Shown: positions 6,148 to 15,263 of the stretch, in pieces
Numbering within the stretch: position 1 is the stretch's first letter
Layout: every line of letters starts with the position of its first letter
Source: Flavobacterium psychrophilum
GTDB taxonomy: Bacteria > Bacteroidota > Bacteroidia > Flavobacteriales > Flavobacteriaceae
Reading direction: 5' to 3'
Length of the DNA stretch: 18,891 nt
Assembly (NCBI GenBank): GCA_943325515.2
Contig: CALPPS020000047.1
Coordinates: 1-18,891 of the forward strand
Notes under the pieces: model-generated
Told to the model about the DNA's origin: nothing
Database searches by the model: none
The model's input: only the letters and a program-made list of their open reading frames with translations
Position numbers and translations under genes: made by a program

Positions 6148-7209
6148 TTACAAAACTTTTTTAATAGTCATAGATTTATTAACTGTTTCCTTATACTCAT
6201 TTACAGGAATACTGTCTTTGGTAATACCACAACCTACAAAAAGTTCTGCTGATTTATCTACAATTTTCATACAACGCAAATTAACAAATAAATCGGATTG
6301 TTCAGTTCTAAAAGTAGCTAAATCAATATTCAATTCACCCAAAAAACCTGAATAATATTCTCTATCATATTTTTCATTTTCTAAAATAAACGCTTTAGCT
6401 TTCTGTTTTGGCAATCCACACACAGCAGAGGTTGGATGCAAAATCGAAATGATTTCTTCTATATCTTTTTCAGATTTTAGGGTGGCGGTAATATCTGTTT
6501 TAATATGCCAAAGATTTCCTGCTTTTGAAGAATAAGGACTTGAAATCACTATTTGATCAACTTTTCCTTTAAGACTAGATGTTATAAAATCAGTAACTAA
6601 TTGTTGTTCTGCAATTTCTTTTTTACCCCAAATAAGATTATCCAAATTATCAGCTACTTGCGTTCCAGCTAAAGCAACTGTTTGTAAAGATTTTTTATTA
6701 ATCTTCAAAAACTGTTCTGGTGTGGCACCAAACCACAAACCTATTTTTGGATGAAAAAAACAATAATTGAAGGCTGAAGCATAATTGGAAATAAGTTTTT
6801 TTAAAATGGTTTCTACATTAAAATCAATTAATCCAACTTTTTCCTTTCTTGACAAAACAACCTTCTGAAATTTTTTCTTTTGTATGGCTTCTACACCTTT
6901 TGTTACTAGCTTTTCAAATTGATACTTGTCATTTTCATTGGAAGATATTTTAGTAATGGCCTCAAAATAAAAATCGGGAAGATTTACTTTCTCAACAATA
7001 ACATCTGAATATTTTTGAGGAATATACGGAATTGAATCACCATCAAAAGAAGCAAATACAAAACCTAATTCTTTAAAATTTTCAAGAAAATAAAGATGGT
7101 CATTATTTTGAAACAAACCAACAATTTTATCTGAATTGGGCTTACAAAACAACACAAATGGTAATTGTTGCTGGTGATGGATTTTGACTTTTGTGAATAA
7201 ATCCGTCAT
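6148..7209 (-). CDS. Isochorismate synthase (MenF/EntC family chorismate-binding enzyme)
   Basis: Chorismate-utilising enzyme of 353 aa, converting chorismate to isochorismate, the entry step of menaquinone synthesis. Motifs in order: 'QKVVLSRKE' (115-123, with K116 as likely catalytic base), 'GLWFGATPEQFL' (157-168), 'TVALAGT' (177-183), 'HPTSAVCGLPK' (258-268), 'REYYSGFLGE' (283-292) and 'GCGITKDSIPVNEY' (326-339). The short N-terminal region is normal for Bacteroidota. The ATG directly follows the TAA of the upstream thioesterase. Next to MenI, a menaquinone role is far likelier than siderophore or salicylate synthesis. The gene is usually labelled menF or entC in relatives; the exact symbol is uncertain. 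Confidence 0.9.
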   Translation of the reverse strand: MTDLFTKVKIHHQQQLPFVLFCKPNSDKIVGLFQNNDHLYFLENFKELGFVFASFDGDSIPYIPQKYSDVIVEKVNLPDFYFEAITKISSNENDKYQFEKLVTKGVEAIQKKKFQKVVLSRKEKVGLIDFNVETILKKLISNYASAFNYCFFHPKIGLWFGATPEQFLKINKKSLQTVALAGTQVADNLDNLIWGKKEIAEQQLVTDFITSSLKGKVDQIVISSPYSSKAGNLWHIKTDITATLKSEKDIEEIISILHPTSAVCGLPKQKAKAFILENEKYDREYYSGFLGELNIDLATFRTEQSDLFVNLRCMKIVDKSAELFVGCGITKDSIPVNEYKETVNKSMTIKKVL

Positions 7210-7632
7210 TTAACGTCTAGGTAAAATCATGTTCGTTAGTTTACACAAAGAAATAAGTTTTTCGTTTTCATCGGTAATCCTTATTTCCCACAAATGAATA
7301 CTTCTACCTTGATGAATGATTTTGGCTGTACAAAAAACAGTTCCTTCTCGCTTGCTCTTCAAATGATTAGCCGAAATTTCAATGCCACGAACTTCTTGTT
7401 TCTCTGGATTGATAAACATAAGAGATGCAGCACTTCCCACACTTTCGGCCAAAGCTACTGTAGCGCCACCGTGTAATAAACCCATAGGTTGATGCACTCT
7501 AGAGTTCACAGGCATTTTAGCTGTTAAAAAACCTTCGCCAGCATCTATATATTCTATCTCTAAGGTTTCCATCAAAGTATTTTTGCTCCATTCGTTGCAA
7601 AGTTGCAATACTTTCTCTCTATCAAATTCCAT
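7210..7632 (-). CDS. menI: 1,4-dihydroxy-2-naphthoyl-CoA hydrolase (hotdog thioesterase)
   Basis: Hotdog-fold thioesterase of 140 aa, closely matching E. coli YdiI/MenI. 'PMGLLHGGATVALAESVGS' (49-67) carries H54 and probable catalytic E63, and 'IEISANHLKSKREG' matches the YdiI 'LEINANHVRSAREG' segment. It releases DHNA from DHNA-CoA in menaquinone synthesis; a general PaaI-like thioesterase is the alternative. The TAA stop touches the ATG of the isochorismate synthase, so the two are probably coupled. On the minus strand TTG-N18-TATTTTTA (7673-7645) lies close upstream and is a likely promoter. The gene is divergent from the beta-helix lipoprotein. Confidence 0.85.
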   Translation of the reverse strand: MEFDREKVLQLCNEWSKNTLMETLEIEYIDAGEGFLTAKMPVNSRVHQPMGLLHGGATVALAESVGSAASLMFINPEKQEVRGIEISANHLKSKREGTVFCTAKIIHQGRSIHLWEIRITDENEKLISLCKLTNMILPRR

Positions 7633-7644
7633 ATTTTTTTTTTG

Positions 7645-7673
7645 TAAAAATACTATTTATTTGGCATTGACAA
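7645..7673 (-). promoter_or_regulatory. Putative promoter of menI and the isochorismate synthase
   Basis: Reading the minus strand: TTG (7673-7671), an 18-base spacer, then TATTTTTA (7652-7645), one base from the TAnnTTTG consensus. It lies 13 bases before the ATG at 7632. Confidence 0.4.
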
Positions 7674-7831
7674 CTTAATGAAATTTCAGTTTTAAAAATC
7701 ATTTATACTAAAACTATATTTTTTTCGTTATTTACACATGATTTGCAAATTATCACATTTACAAATTTTCAAATTAATACTTATATTTACCACCCGAGGC
7801 CGTTTAGCCGAATTGTACAACGTAAAAATTA

Positions 7832-9391
7832 ATGACACTAATGCGTAATTTTATTATTCTATTTTTAGTTGGTTTAGCCATTACCGTTAGTTCTTGTCGC
7901 CAAGACTTTGTTTTTGAATCCAGCACTGGCGATTTAACTTTCTCAAGAGATACGGTTTATTTAGACACAGTTTTCACAAATATTGGTTCTAGTACTTATA
8001 GTTTGAAAGTGTATAATAAAAGTAGTAAAGACATTAAAATCCCAACAATTCAGCTAGGCAAAGGACAAAATTCTAAGTACAGAATGACAGTTGACGGCAT
8101 GGTGGGAGAAAATAATAGAGTTTTTCACAATGTTGAATTGTTAGCCAAAGACAGTCTGTATATTTTCATTGAAGTTACTACAGATGTTGCAGATGCTAAT
8201 CCAACTGATTTTTTATATACCGACCAAATTCAATTTGATAGCGGCCAAAATTTCCAAAAAGTTGAGCTAGTAACACTGATTAAAGATGCCTATTTTTTAT
8301 ATCCAAAGATTATTGATGATGAAGGTCATACCGAGTCACTAACAATAGGTACTGATGAAATATATGGGTTTTTCTTAGATGAAAATGACCCAATAAATCA
8401 AAATGAATATGAATGGAGGAATGATAAACCCTATGTCATCTATGGCTATGCAGCTGTTCCTTCTGGAAAAACCTTAACCATTCATGCTGGCGCTCGAATT
8501 CATTTTCATGCTGATTCAGGTTTAATTGTAGGTAGTGGAGGTTCTTTACATATTGAAGGTGGACTATCTTCAACAGCTGCGTTAGAAAACGAAGTTATTA
8601 TAGAAGGAGACAGATTAGAACCTGATTTTTCGGATGTACCAGGACAATGGGGCACTATTTGGTTGACGAATGGAAGTACAAACAATGAAATAAATCATCT
8701 CACTTTGAAAAACTCGGTGGTTGGTTTATTAATTGATCATAATAATGGAACAACAACTACCATAAAGAACACACAAATCTACAATAGTTCTAATATTGGA
8801 ATTTATGCAAAAACCGCAAAAATTAAAGGTGAAAATATTGTAATAAACTATGCTGGCGAAGCTGCGCTTGCTTGTTCATTGGGAGGAAACTATGAATTTA
8901 AACATTGTACTTTTAACAATAATTGGTCAAGTTCAAGACAAGTGGCTGTTCTAGTTGATAATTATTATAAAGATAGCACCACAAACGAACAAGTTCCTTT
9001 TGTACTTGAACAAGCGGTATTTAAAAACTGTATTATTTTTGGTTCTAATCAAGTCGAACTGCTTTTAAATAAAAGTATTAAAAATCCAGAAACTAATTGG
9101 ACTACACCAGTATTTAGTAAATGTCAAATTAAATTTAATAACACTTCAAACCAATTCACGGACAATCCAGATTATGCATTTTTAAACGATGCCAATCAAA
9201 TTATTAAAAATGGTAATCCCGACTTTCTTGATAGTTATGCCAACAAGTTAAATATTGGAAATGCATCTGACAGTAATGGCTTTGGTGATGATTTAAATAT
9301 CCCGTTCGATGTAATTGGAATTCAGAGACAAGTAAACAGTGGAAAAGTTGATATTGGTGCCTATCAACACATTGCTTTTCCAACAAATTAA
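7832..9391 (+). CDS. Right-handed parallel beta-helix lipoprotein
   Basis: Exported protein of 519 aa with type II signal peptide and lipidated Cys22 (AITVSSC), as common in Flavobacteriia. An N-terminal Ig-like region (about 30-150) starts 'FSRDTVYLDTVFTNIGSSTYSLKVYN', resembling DUF1573-type sandwich domains. A parallel beta-helix region follows at about 200-400 ('GKTLTIHAGARIHFHADSGLIVGSGGSLHIEGGL' rungs). The C-terminus ends 'VDIGAYQH', frequent in beta-helix proteins. No catalytic polysaccharide lyase residues can be picked out, so function is unknown. A second ATG at 7841 gives MRNFII and is an equally likely start. The gene lies divergent to menI and upstream of purL. Confidence 0.85.
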   Translation: MTLMRNFIILFLVGLAITVSSCRQDFVFESSTGDLTFSRDTVYLDTVFTNIGSSTYSLKVYNKSSKDIKIPTIQLGKGQNSKYRMTVDGMVGENNRVFHNVELLAKDSLYIFIEVTTDVADANPTDFLYTDQIQFDSGQNFQKVELVTLIKDAYFLYPKIIDDEGHTESLTIGTDEIYGFFLDENDPINQNEYEWRNDKPYVIYGYAAVPSGKTLTIHAGARIHFHADSGLIVGSGGSLHIEGGLSSTAALENEVIIEGDRLEPDFSDVPGQWGTIWLTNGSTNNEINHLTLKNSVVGLLIDHNNGTTTTIKNTQIYNSSNIGIYAKTAKIKGENIVINYAGEAALACSLGGNYEFKHCTFNNNWSSSRQVAVLVDNYYKDSTTNEQVPFVLEQAVFKNCIIFGSNQVELLLNKSIKNPETNWTTPVFSKCQIKFNNTSNQFTDNPDYAFLNDANQIIKNGNPDFLDSYANKLNIGNASDSNGFGDDLNIPFDVIGIQRQVNSGKVDIGAYQHIAFPTN

Positions 9392-9427
9392 TTTTAAAAA
9401 CAGATTTTAGGTTTCATTTTTTTACCT

Positions 9428-9435
9428 TAAATTTG
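9428..9435 (+). promoter_or_regulatory. -7 promoter box of purL
   Basis: TAAATTTG fits TAnnTTTG and lies 49 bases before the purL ATG at 9485. No convincing -33 TTG is visible. Transcription would begin at about 9442, just ahead of the hairpin at 9446-9461. Confidence 0.5.
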
Positions 9436-9445
9436 CATCTATCTA

Positions 9446-9461
9446 CCTGTCGGCAGACAGG
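9446..9461 (+). repeat. GC-rich palindromic hairpin in the purL leader
   Basis: CCTGTC-GGCA-GACAGG forms a 6-bp perfect stem with a 4-base loop, strikingly GC-rich for this DNA. From memory, palindromes of this CCTG..CAGG kind recur between genes in Flavobacteriia, so it may be a dispersed palindromic element rather than a purL-specific control site. It falls in the predicted 5' leader and has no T tract, so it is not a classical terminator. Confidence 0.6.
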
Positions 9462-9484
9462 CAACAACAACTAATAACAACACA

Positions 9485-12400
9485 ATGATTCATTTCTTCG
9501 GAAACGAGAGCTCAACTGTTTTTGCCGTACTGACGCAAAACGAACTTTCGTCAGAAACTATCTCAAAACTAAACTGGCTATTTCAATCTGAACTTGTTTT
9601 AGATTCGCAAAATAACTCAAAATCCGTTCTTGCGGATTTTTTTGTTGGACCCCGTGCGACAATGATAACTCCTTGGAGCACTAATGCTGTAGAAATTACG
9701 CAAAATATGGGAATTGAAAACATCATAAGAATTGAAGAATTTCAGATAGTTTCTGAATCTTTTTCCGATTTCGATCCCATGCTTTTTCAAAAATATTCCG
9801 AATTAAATCAGGATATTTTTACCATAAATATCCAACCTGAAGCCATTCTTGAGATTGATGACATAACCATTTATAATCAACAAGAAGGTTTGTCATTAAG
9901 TCCAGACGAGGTATTCTATTTAGAAAATTTATCTAAAAAACTAAACCGAAAATTAACCGATTCAGAAGTTTTTGGATTTTCACAGGTCAATTCAGAACAC
10001 TGTCGTCATAAAATCTTCAACGGAACCTTTGTGATTGATGGCGAAGAAAAACCTTCTTCTTTATTTAAATTAATCAAAAAAACATCAGCCGAAAATCCAA
10101 ACGATATTGTTTCGGCCTATAAAGATAATGTAGCTTTCATCAAAGGTCCATCAGTAGAACAATTCGCCCCAAAAAGTGCTGACAAACCAGATTTTTATAC
10201 TAAAAAACAGTTTGATTCGGTGATTTCTTTAAAAGCAGAAACCCATAATTTCCCTACAACTGTAGAACCTTTTAATGGCGCCGCAACTGGTTCTGGTGGT
10301 GAAATTCGGGATCGATTGGCTGGCGGGCAAGGTTCTTTACCACTTGCTGGAACTGCGGTTTACATGACTTCGTATTCTCGTTTAAATAAAAATCGTTCCT
10401 ATGAAAATGGAATGGTAGAACGCCAATGGCTGTATCAAACGCCAATGGATATTTTGATAAAAGCATCGAATGGAGCATCTGATTTTGGAAATAAATTTGG
10501 GCAACCACTAATTACTGGTTCGATTTTGACTTTTGAACATGACGAGGCAAAAGATTCTAAAACAAGTTCAGAAGGACGAAAGTTAGGTTACGATAAAGTA
10601 ATTATGCAAGCTGGTGGAATTGGATACGGAAAACTAAATCAAGCTATCAAAAAGAAGCCAACAACTGGCGATAAAATTGTAATTCTAGGAGGTGAAAATT
10701 ATAGAATAGGAATGGGAGGCGCAGCAGTTTCTTCAGCCGATACAGGTGCTTTTGGTTCTGGAATTGAATTGAATGCTATCCAACGTTCGAATCCTGAAAT
10801 GCAAAAACGCGCTGCCAATGCCATTCGTGGTTTGTTTGAAAGCGATGAAAATCCAATAGTTTCTATACATGATCACGGTGCTGGAGGGCATTTGAATTGC
10901 CTTTCAGAATTGGTAGAAGAAACTGGCGGGCTGATTGATTTAGATAAATTACCGGTTGGAGACCCAACACTTTCTGCCAAAGAAATCATTGGAAACGAAT
11001 CACAAGAACGTATGGGATTGGTTATTGGTAAAGAAAATATAGCTATTCTACAACGCATTGCTGATAGAGAACGTTCGCCAATGTATCAAGTGGGTGACGT
11101 GACAGGAAATCATCGTTTTACTTTTGAAAGTAAATCGACGGGTGAAAAACCAATGGATTTTGCACTAGAAGATCTATTTGGAAGCTCACCAAAAGTAGTA
11201 ATGAACGACAAAACTGTTGTTAGAAATTATAGTGATTTAATGTATTCTGAAGAAAAAATACCAACATATATTGAGCAATTATTCCAACTGGAAGCAGTGG
11301 CCTGTAAAGACTGGTTGACCAATAAAGTAGATCGATGTGTTGGCGGGAAAGTAGCCAAACAACAGTGCGTAGGTCCATTGCAATTGCCATTGAATAATGT
11401 TGGTGTTATGGCATTAGATTATAACGGCATAGAAGGAATTGCAACTTCTATCGGACACTCGCCTATCTCAGCATTGATTGACCCAAAAGCAGGTAGTAGA
11501 AATGCGATTGGAGAAGCGTTATCAAATATTGTTTTCGCACCTTTGAAAGACAATTTAAAATCGATTTCACTTTCTGCCAACTGGATGTGGGCTTGTAAAA
11601 ACGAAGGCGAAGATGCTCGTTTGTATGAAGCCGTTCAAGCATGTTCTGATTTTGCTATCGAATTGGGAATCAATATTCCGACAGGAAAAGATTCGCTTTC
11701 TATGAAGCAAAAATATCCGAATGATGAAGTAATTGCACCTGGTACGGTTATCATTTCAGCGGCTGGAAATTGTTCAAACATCACCAAAGTGGTAGAACCT
11801 GTTTTTCAGACAAATGGAGGTTCCATTTACTACATTAATTTATCTCAGGATGATTTTAAATTGGGTGGCAGTTCTTTTGCTCAAACCTTAAATAAAATTG
11901 GAACTGAAACACCAACCATTAAAAACGCAGCCTTTTTTAAAAATGCTTTTAATGCCATTCAAGAGTTAATTAAAGATGGTCAAATCATTGCCGGTCATGA
12001 TATTGGAAGTGGTGGATTAATTACCACTTTATTCGAAATGTGCTTTGCTGATATCAATTTGGGCGCTAAAATTTCTTTTGACACTTTCACAGAAAAAGAT
12101 TTAGTTAAAATATTATTTTCAGAAAATATTGGACTAGTACTTCAAGCAAAAAACGATATCGCTTTTGAAAAAGGATTAAGTAGAATTGAATTTTTCAAAA
12201 TTGGTGAGGTTACAAATTCAGCATATCTTAAAATTGTTAATTATCAATTATCAATTGTTAATTACAGAGTTAAATGGTTTGAAACCTCTTTCCTACTCGA
12301 TCAAAAACAGACTAAAAACAATAAAGCCAAAGAGCGTTTTAATAATTTAGGCAAACAACCTTTACAATATAATTTTCCAAGTCATTTTAAAGGAGATTCT

Positions 12401-13177
12401 TCAAAGCTCAGAGTGACAAATTCGATTCGTCCAAAAGCCGCAATTATTCGAGAAAAAGGAAGCAATTCAGAACGTGAAATGGCCAATGCCATGTATTTAG
12501 CAGGTTTTGATGTCAAAGATGTGCACATGACCGATTTAATTTCGGGAAGGGAAACGTTGGAAGACATACAGTTTATTGGAGCCGTTGGCGGATTTTCAAA
12601 TTCAGATGTTTTGGGTTCAGCTAAAGGTTGGGCTGGAGCCTTCAAATACAATGAAAAAGCCAATACTGCTTTGAAAAATTTCTATAAACGCGAAGACACT
12701 TTGTCAGTGGGTATTTGCAATGGTTGTCAATTGTTTATGGAACTAGAATTGGTAAATCCAGATCATGAAATTCACGGAAAAATGCACCATAATGATTCGC
12801 AGAAACACGAGAGTATTTTCACATCGGTTAAAGTACAAGAAAATCATTCGGTGATGTTATCCACTTTGTCTGGAAGCACTTTAGGTGTTTGGGTTTCTCA
12901 TGGCGAAGGAAAATTTAAGTTGCCTTATGATGAAAATCAATACAATATTGTAGCAAAATATGCTTACGAAGATTATCCTGCTAACCCTAATGGTTCTGAT
13001 TTTAACACCGCCATGATGTGTGATAAAACAGGGCGTCATTTGGTAATGATGCCACATATTGAACGTTCCACTTTTCCATGGAATTGGGCGCATTATCCAA
13101 ACGATAATCAAGATGAAGTTTCGCCTTGGATTGAAGCGTTTGTTAATGCTAGATTGTGGATTGAAAACAATAATTAA
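9485..13177 (+). CDS. purL: Phosphoribosylformylglycinamidine synthase, long form
   Basis: FGAM synthase of 1230 aa, the single-chain form with its own glutaminase domain; it makes FGAM from FGAR, glutamine and ATP in de novo purine synthesis. Marks: SEHCRH (170-175), 'LKAETHNFPTTVEPFNGAATG', two AIR-synthase-like halves, and the class I glutamine amidotransferase domain from about residue 982 with nucleophile C1078 (GICNGCQ), H1191 and E1193. At 917-927 the peptide IVNYQLSIVNY is encoded by the heptamer sequence also found at 6027-6139, in a poorly conserved linker before the amidotransferase domain. Flavobacterial relatives are, as I recall, slightly shorter. No frameshift or missing catalytic residue is visible. 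Confidence 0.97.
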   Translation: MIHFFGNESSTVFAVLTQNELSSETISKLNWLFQSELVLDSQNNSKSVLADFFVGPRATMITPWSTNAVEITQNMGIENIIRIEEFQIVSESFSDFDPMLFQKYSELNQDIFTINIQPEAILEIDDITIYNQQEGLSLSPDEVFYLENLSKKLNRKLTDSEVFGFSQVNSEHCRHKIFNGTFVIDGEEKPSSLFKLIKKTSAENPNDIVSAYKDNVAFIKGPSVEQFAPKSADKPDFYTKKQFDSVISLKAETHNFPTTVEPFNGAATGSGGEIRDRLAGGQGSLPLAGTAVYMTSYSRLNKNRSYENGMVERQWLYQTPMDILIKASNGASDFGNKFGQPLITGSILTFEHDEAKDSKTSSEGRKLGYDKVIMQAGGIGYGKLNQAIKKKPTTGDKIVILGGENYRIGMGGAAVSSADTGAFGSGIELNAIQRSNPEMQKRAANAIRGLFESDENPIVSIHDHGAGGHLNCLSELVEETGGLIDLDKLPVGDPTLSAKEIIGNESQERMGLVIGKENIAILQRIADRERSPMYQVGDVTGNHRFTFESKSTGEKPMDFALEDLFGSSPKVVMNDKTVVRNYSDLMYSEEKIPTYIEQLFQLEAVACKDWLTNKVDRCVGGKVAKQQCVGPLQLPLNNVGVMALDYNGIEGIATSIGHSPISALIDPKAGSRNAIGEALSNIVFAPLKDNLKSISLSANWMWACKNEGEDARLYEAVQACSDFAIELGINIPTGKDSLSMKQKYPNDEVIAPGTVIISAAGNCSNITKVVEPVFQTNGGSIYYINLSQDDFKLGGSSFAQTLNKIGTETPTIKNAAFFKNAFNAIQELIKDGQIIAGHDIGSGGLITTLFEMCFADINLGAKISFDTFTEKDLVKILFSENIGLVLQAKNDIAFEKGLSRIEFFKIGEVTNSAYLKIVNYQLSIVNYRVKWFETSFLLDQKQTKNNKAKERFNNLGKQPLQYNFPSHFKGDSSKLRVTNSIRPKAAIIREKGSNSEREMANAMYLAGFDVKDVHMTDLISGRETLEDIQFIGAVGGFSNSDVLGSAKGWAGAFKYNEKANTALKNFYKREDTLSVGICNGCQLFMELELVNPDHEIHGKMHHNDSQKHESIFTSVKVQENHSVMLSTLSGSTLGVWVSHGEGKFKLPYDENQYNIVAKYAYEDYPANPNGSDFNTAMMCDKTGRHLVMMPHIERSTFPWNWAHYPNDNQDEVSPWIEAFVNARLWIENNN
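12233..12265 (+). repeat. Heptamer-family repeat embedded in frame in purL
   Basis: The stretch ATTGTTAATTATC..AATTGTTAATTAC contains ATTGTTAATTA twice as a direct repeat around AATTATCAATTATCA, two tandem ATTATCA units (with a leading A). It matches the tandem array at 6027-6139. Inside purL it is read as IVNYQLSIVNY in the orientation that is free of stops, so the enzyme stays intact. Confidence 0.85.
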
Positions 13178-13292
13178 TTTTGAAAGTTATAAAAATCCTC
13201 TTAGTTATCGAATCAATTTTTGCAGTCACTAGCTTCAAAAATTACTATAAAAAATCTAATTTTATAGGCTAAAAATCCTAAATCATTATCGC

Positions 13293-13300
13293 TATCTTTG
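13293..13300 (+). promoter_or_regulatory. -7 promoter box of lipA
   Basis: TATCTTTG is a full match to TAnnTTTG, 20 bases before the lipA ATG. This would give a very short leader and makes lipA a separate transcript from purL. The 142-base gap before lipA also has an AT-only inverted repeat (13215-13222 with 13236-13243), too weak to call a terminator. Confidence 0.5.
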
Positions 13301-13319
13301 TAACGCAAAAAATTGGAAA

Positions 13320-14189
13320 ATGGAATCAGTATTAGATACTAATTTACCTGTTGGTAAACCAAAATGGCTAAAGGTAAAGCTACCAATTGGTCAAAAATAT
13401 ACAGAACTTCGCGGTTTAGTCGATAAATATAAACTTAATACCATTTGCACATCTGGTAGTTGTCCTAATATGGGTGAATGCTGGGGAGAAGGCACTGCGA
13501 CTTTCATGATCTTAGGCAATATTTGCACACGTTCTTGTGGTTTTTGTGGTGTAAAAACTGGCAGACCAGAAACGGTAGATTGGGATGAACCAGAAAAAGT
13601 AGCACGTTCTATAAAAATCATGAATATAAAACATGCGGTGATTACTAGCGTAGATAGAGATGATTTAAAAGATATGGGATCTATTATTTGGTTTGAAACC
13701 GTACAAGCTATCCGCAGAATGAATCCTAAAACCACACTTGAAACACTTATTCCTGATTTTCAAGGCGTTGAAAGAATCATTGATAAAATTGTAGAAGCCA
13801 ATCCAGAAGTAGTATCACACAACGTTGAAACTGTACATCGTTTAACTCGTGAAGTGCGAATACAAGCTAAATATGAAAGAAGTTTAGCTGTATTAAAATA
13901 CTTGAAAGAACAAGGAGTAAATAGAACAAAATCGGGTATTATGCTTGGCCTAGGAGAGACTGAAGAAGAAGTTATTCAAACCATGCAAGATTTGAGAGAT
14001 AATTATGTAGATATTGTAACCATTGGTCAATACTTACAGCCAAGTAAAAAACATCTTCCCGTAAAAGAATATATTACACCCGAACAATTCGAAAAATATC
14101 AAAAAATTGGTAAAGAAATGGGGTTTATTCATGTTGAAAGTGGAGCTTTAGTTCGTTCATCATATCATGCTGAAAAACACATACTATAG
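13320..14189 (+). CDS. lipA: Lipoyl synthase
   Basis: Radical-SAM lipoyl synthase of 289 aa, inserting two sulfurs into octanoyl groups on lipoate-dependent enzymes (pyruvate and 2-oxoglutarate dehydrogenases, glycine cleavage H protein). Both iron-sulfur sites are complete: the auxiliary cluster C43, C48, C54 (C-x4-C-x5-C in '[12 protein letters not shown]') and the SAM cluster C69, C73, C76 ('CTRSCGFC'). The C-terminal RSSY motif (279-282), which supplies the Ser ligand of the auxiliary cluster, is present. Length is normal. It probably has its own promoter at 13293-13300 and is followed 69 bp later by the GAPDH gene. Confidence 0.97.
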   Translation: MESVLDTNLPVGKPKWLKVKLPIGQKYTELRGLVDKYKLNTICTSGSCPNMGECWGEGTATFMILGNICTRSCGFCGVKTGRPETVDWDEPEKVARSIKIMNIKHAVITSVDRDDLKDMGSIIWFETVQAIRRMNPKTTLETLIPDFQGVERIIDKIVEANPEVVSHNVETVHRLTREVRIQAKYERSLAVLKYLKEQGVNRTKSGIMLGLGETEEEVIQTMQDLRDNYVDIVTIGQYLQPSKKHLPVKEYITPEQFEKYQKIGKEMGFIHVESGALVRSSYHAEKHIL

Positions 14190-14206
14190 TCAAAATTGAT
14201 AAGTTG

Positions 14207-14214
14207 TAATTTTG
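14207..14214 (+). promoter_or_regulatory. Putative -7 box of the GAPDH gene
   Basis: TAATTTTG matches TAnnTTTG and is 44 bases before the ATG at 14259, in the 69-bp gap after lipA. No -33 TTG is found at the right spacing, so read-through from lipA remains possible. Confidence 0.4.
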
Positions 14215-14258
14215 AATGACTTTCTCTTTATTCCTAGTGACTTAAGACTTTAAAAAAT

Positions 14259-15257
14259 ATGATAAAAATAGCCATCAACGGTTTTGGAAGAATTGGTCGC
14301 AACTTATTCCGATTACTTTTAAACCATCCATCTATTGAAGTAGTTGCTATTAATGAAATTGCTGACAATCGTACTATGGCACATTTAATCAAGTATGATA
14401 GTATTCATGGTGTTTTGTCTAATGTGGTTACTTTTGATGATAAATCAATTAGTATTGATGGGAAATCATTTGCCTTTTTTCATGAAAAAGAAATAAGTAA
14501 ACTGCAATGGAAAAACATTGATTTTGTAGTTGAAAGTACAGGAAAGTTTACCACTTTTAAAGACATAAACAAACATATTTTGGCTGGTGCAAAAAAAGTT
14601 ATTCTATCAGCGCCATCTGATGTTCCAGAAATAAAAACGATAGTGCTAGGCGTAAATGAAAACATATTGGACGGAACTGAAACCATAGTTTCTAATGCCA
14701 GTTGTACTACAAATAATGCTGCCCCAATGATTAAAGTAATTAACGAACTTTGTGGCATTGAACAAGCTTATATAACAACGGTACACTCCTACACTACTGA
14801 CCAAAGTTTGCATGACCAACCACACAAAGACTTAAGAAGAGCTCGTGGTGCAAGTCAATCTATTGTTCCCACAACTACTGGAGCAGCAAAAGCATTAACT
14901 AAAATTTTTCCTGAAATGGATGGGAAAATAGGTGGAAGTGGTATTCGAGTTCCTGTTCCCGATGGTTCTTTGACGGATATTACTGGCTATGTAGAAAAAG
15001 CTGTGACTATTGAACAAATTAATACTGCTTTCAAAAAAGCTTCTGAAACCTATCTTAAAGGAATTCTAGCCTATACTGAAGACCCTATTGTTTCAGTCGA
15101 TATCATTGGCAATGCAAATTCCTGCCTATTTGACTCGCAACTAACCTCAGTTATCGATAAAATGGTAAAAGTAGTGGGTTGGTATGACAATGAAATTGGG
15201 TATTGTTCTCGAATAATTGACTTGATTTTATTTATGGAAAATAACCCTAAAAAATAG
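14259..15257 (+). CDS. gapA: Type I glyceraldehyde-3-phosphate dehydrogenase
   Basis: GAPDH of 332 aa, oxidising glyceraldehyde 3-phosphate to 1,3-bisphosphoglycerate in glycolysis (cytoplasm). The NAD-binding 'INGFGRIGRN' lies at the N-terminus, catalytic C149 in 'SNASCTTNNAAP', H176 in 'TTVHSYTTDQ', and 'GWYDNEIGY' at the C-terminus. After the second strand the sequence is 'INEIADN': Glu33 stands where NAD-specific enzymes usually have Asp, a conservative change that may bear on cofactor choice. Flavobacteria often carry more than one gap gene, so this may be a paralog and the gapA symbol is a family label. It converges on the PNP gene with only 6 bases between stops. Confidence 0.94.
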   Translation: MIKIAINGFGRIGRNLFRLLLNHPSIEVVAINEIADNRTMAHLIKYDSIHGVLSNVVTFDDKSISIDGKSFAFFHEKEISKLQWKNIDFVVESTGKFTTFKDINKHILAGAKKVILSAPSDVPEIKTIVLGVNENILDGTETIVSNASCTTNNAAPMIKVINELCGIEQAYITTVHSYTTDQSLHDQPHKDLRRARGASQSIVPTTTGAAKALTKIFPEMDGKIGGSGIRVPVPDGSLTDITGYVEKAVTIEQINTAFKKASETYLKGILAYTEDPIVSVDIIGNANSCLFDSQLTSVIDKMVKVVGWYDNEIGYCSRIIDLILFMENNPKK

Positions 15258-15263
15258 AATCAA

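Noticed and set aside
12382..12663. Minus-strand open frame inside purL (and similar ones at 10272-10508, 10873-11058 and 12881-13111)
   Set aside because: Shadows of the conserved purL frame with no recognisable protein features.
13215..13243. Possible terminator after purL (AATTTTTG / CAAAAATT)
   Set aside because: Stem is almost all A-T with a 13-base loop and no T tract after it; chance is likely in this AT-rich gap.
13391..13735. Minus-strand open frame of 114 codons opposite lipA
   Set aside because: Overlaps the conserved Cys motifs of lipA; no independent support.
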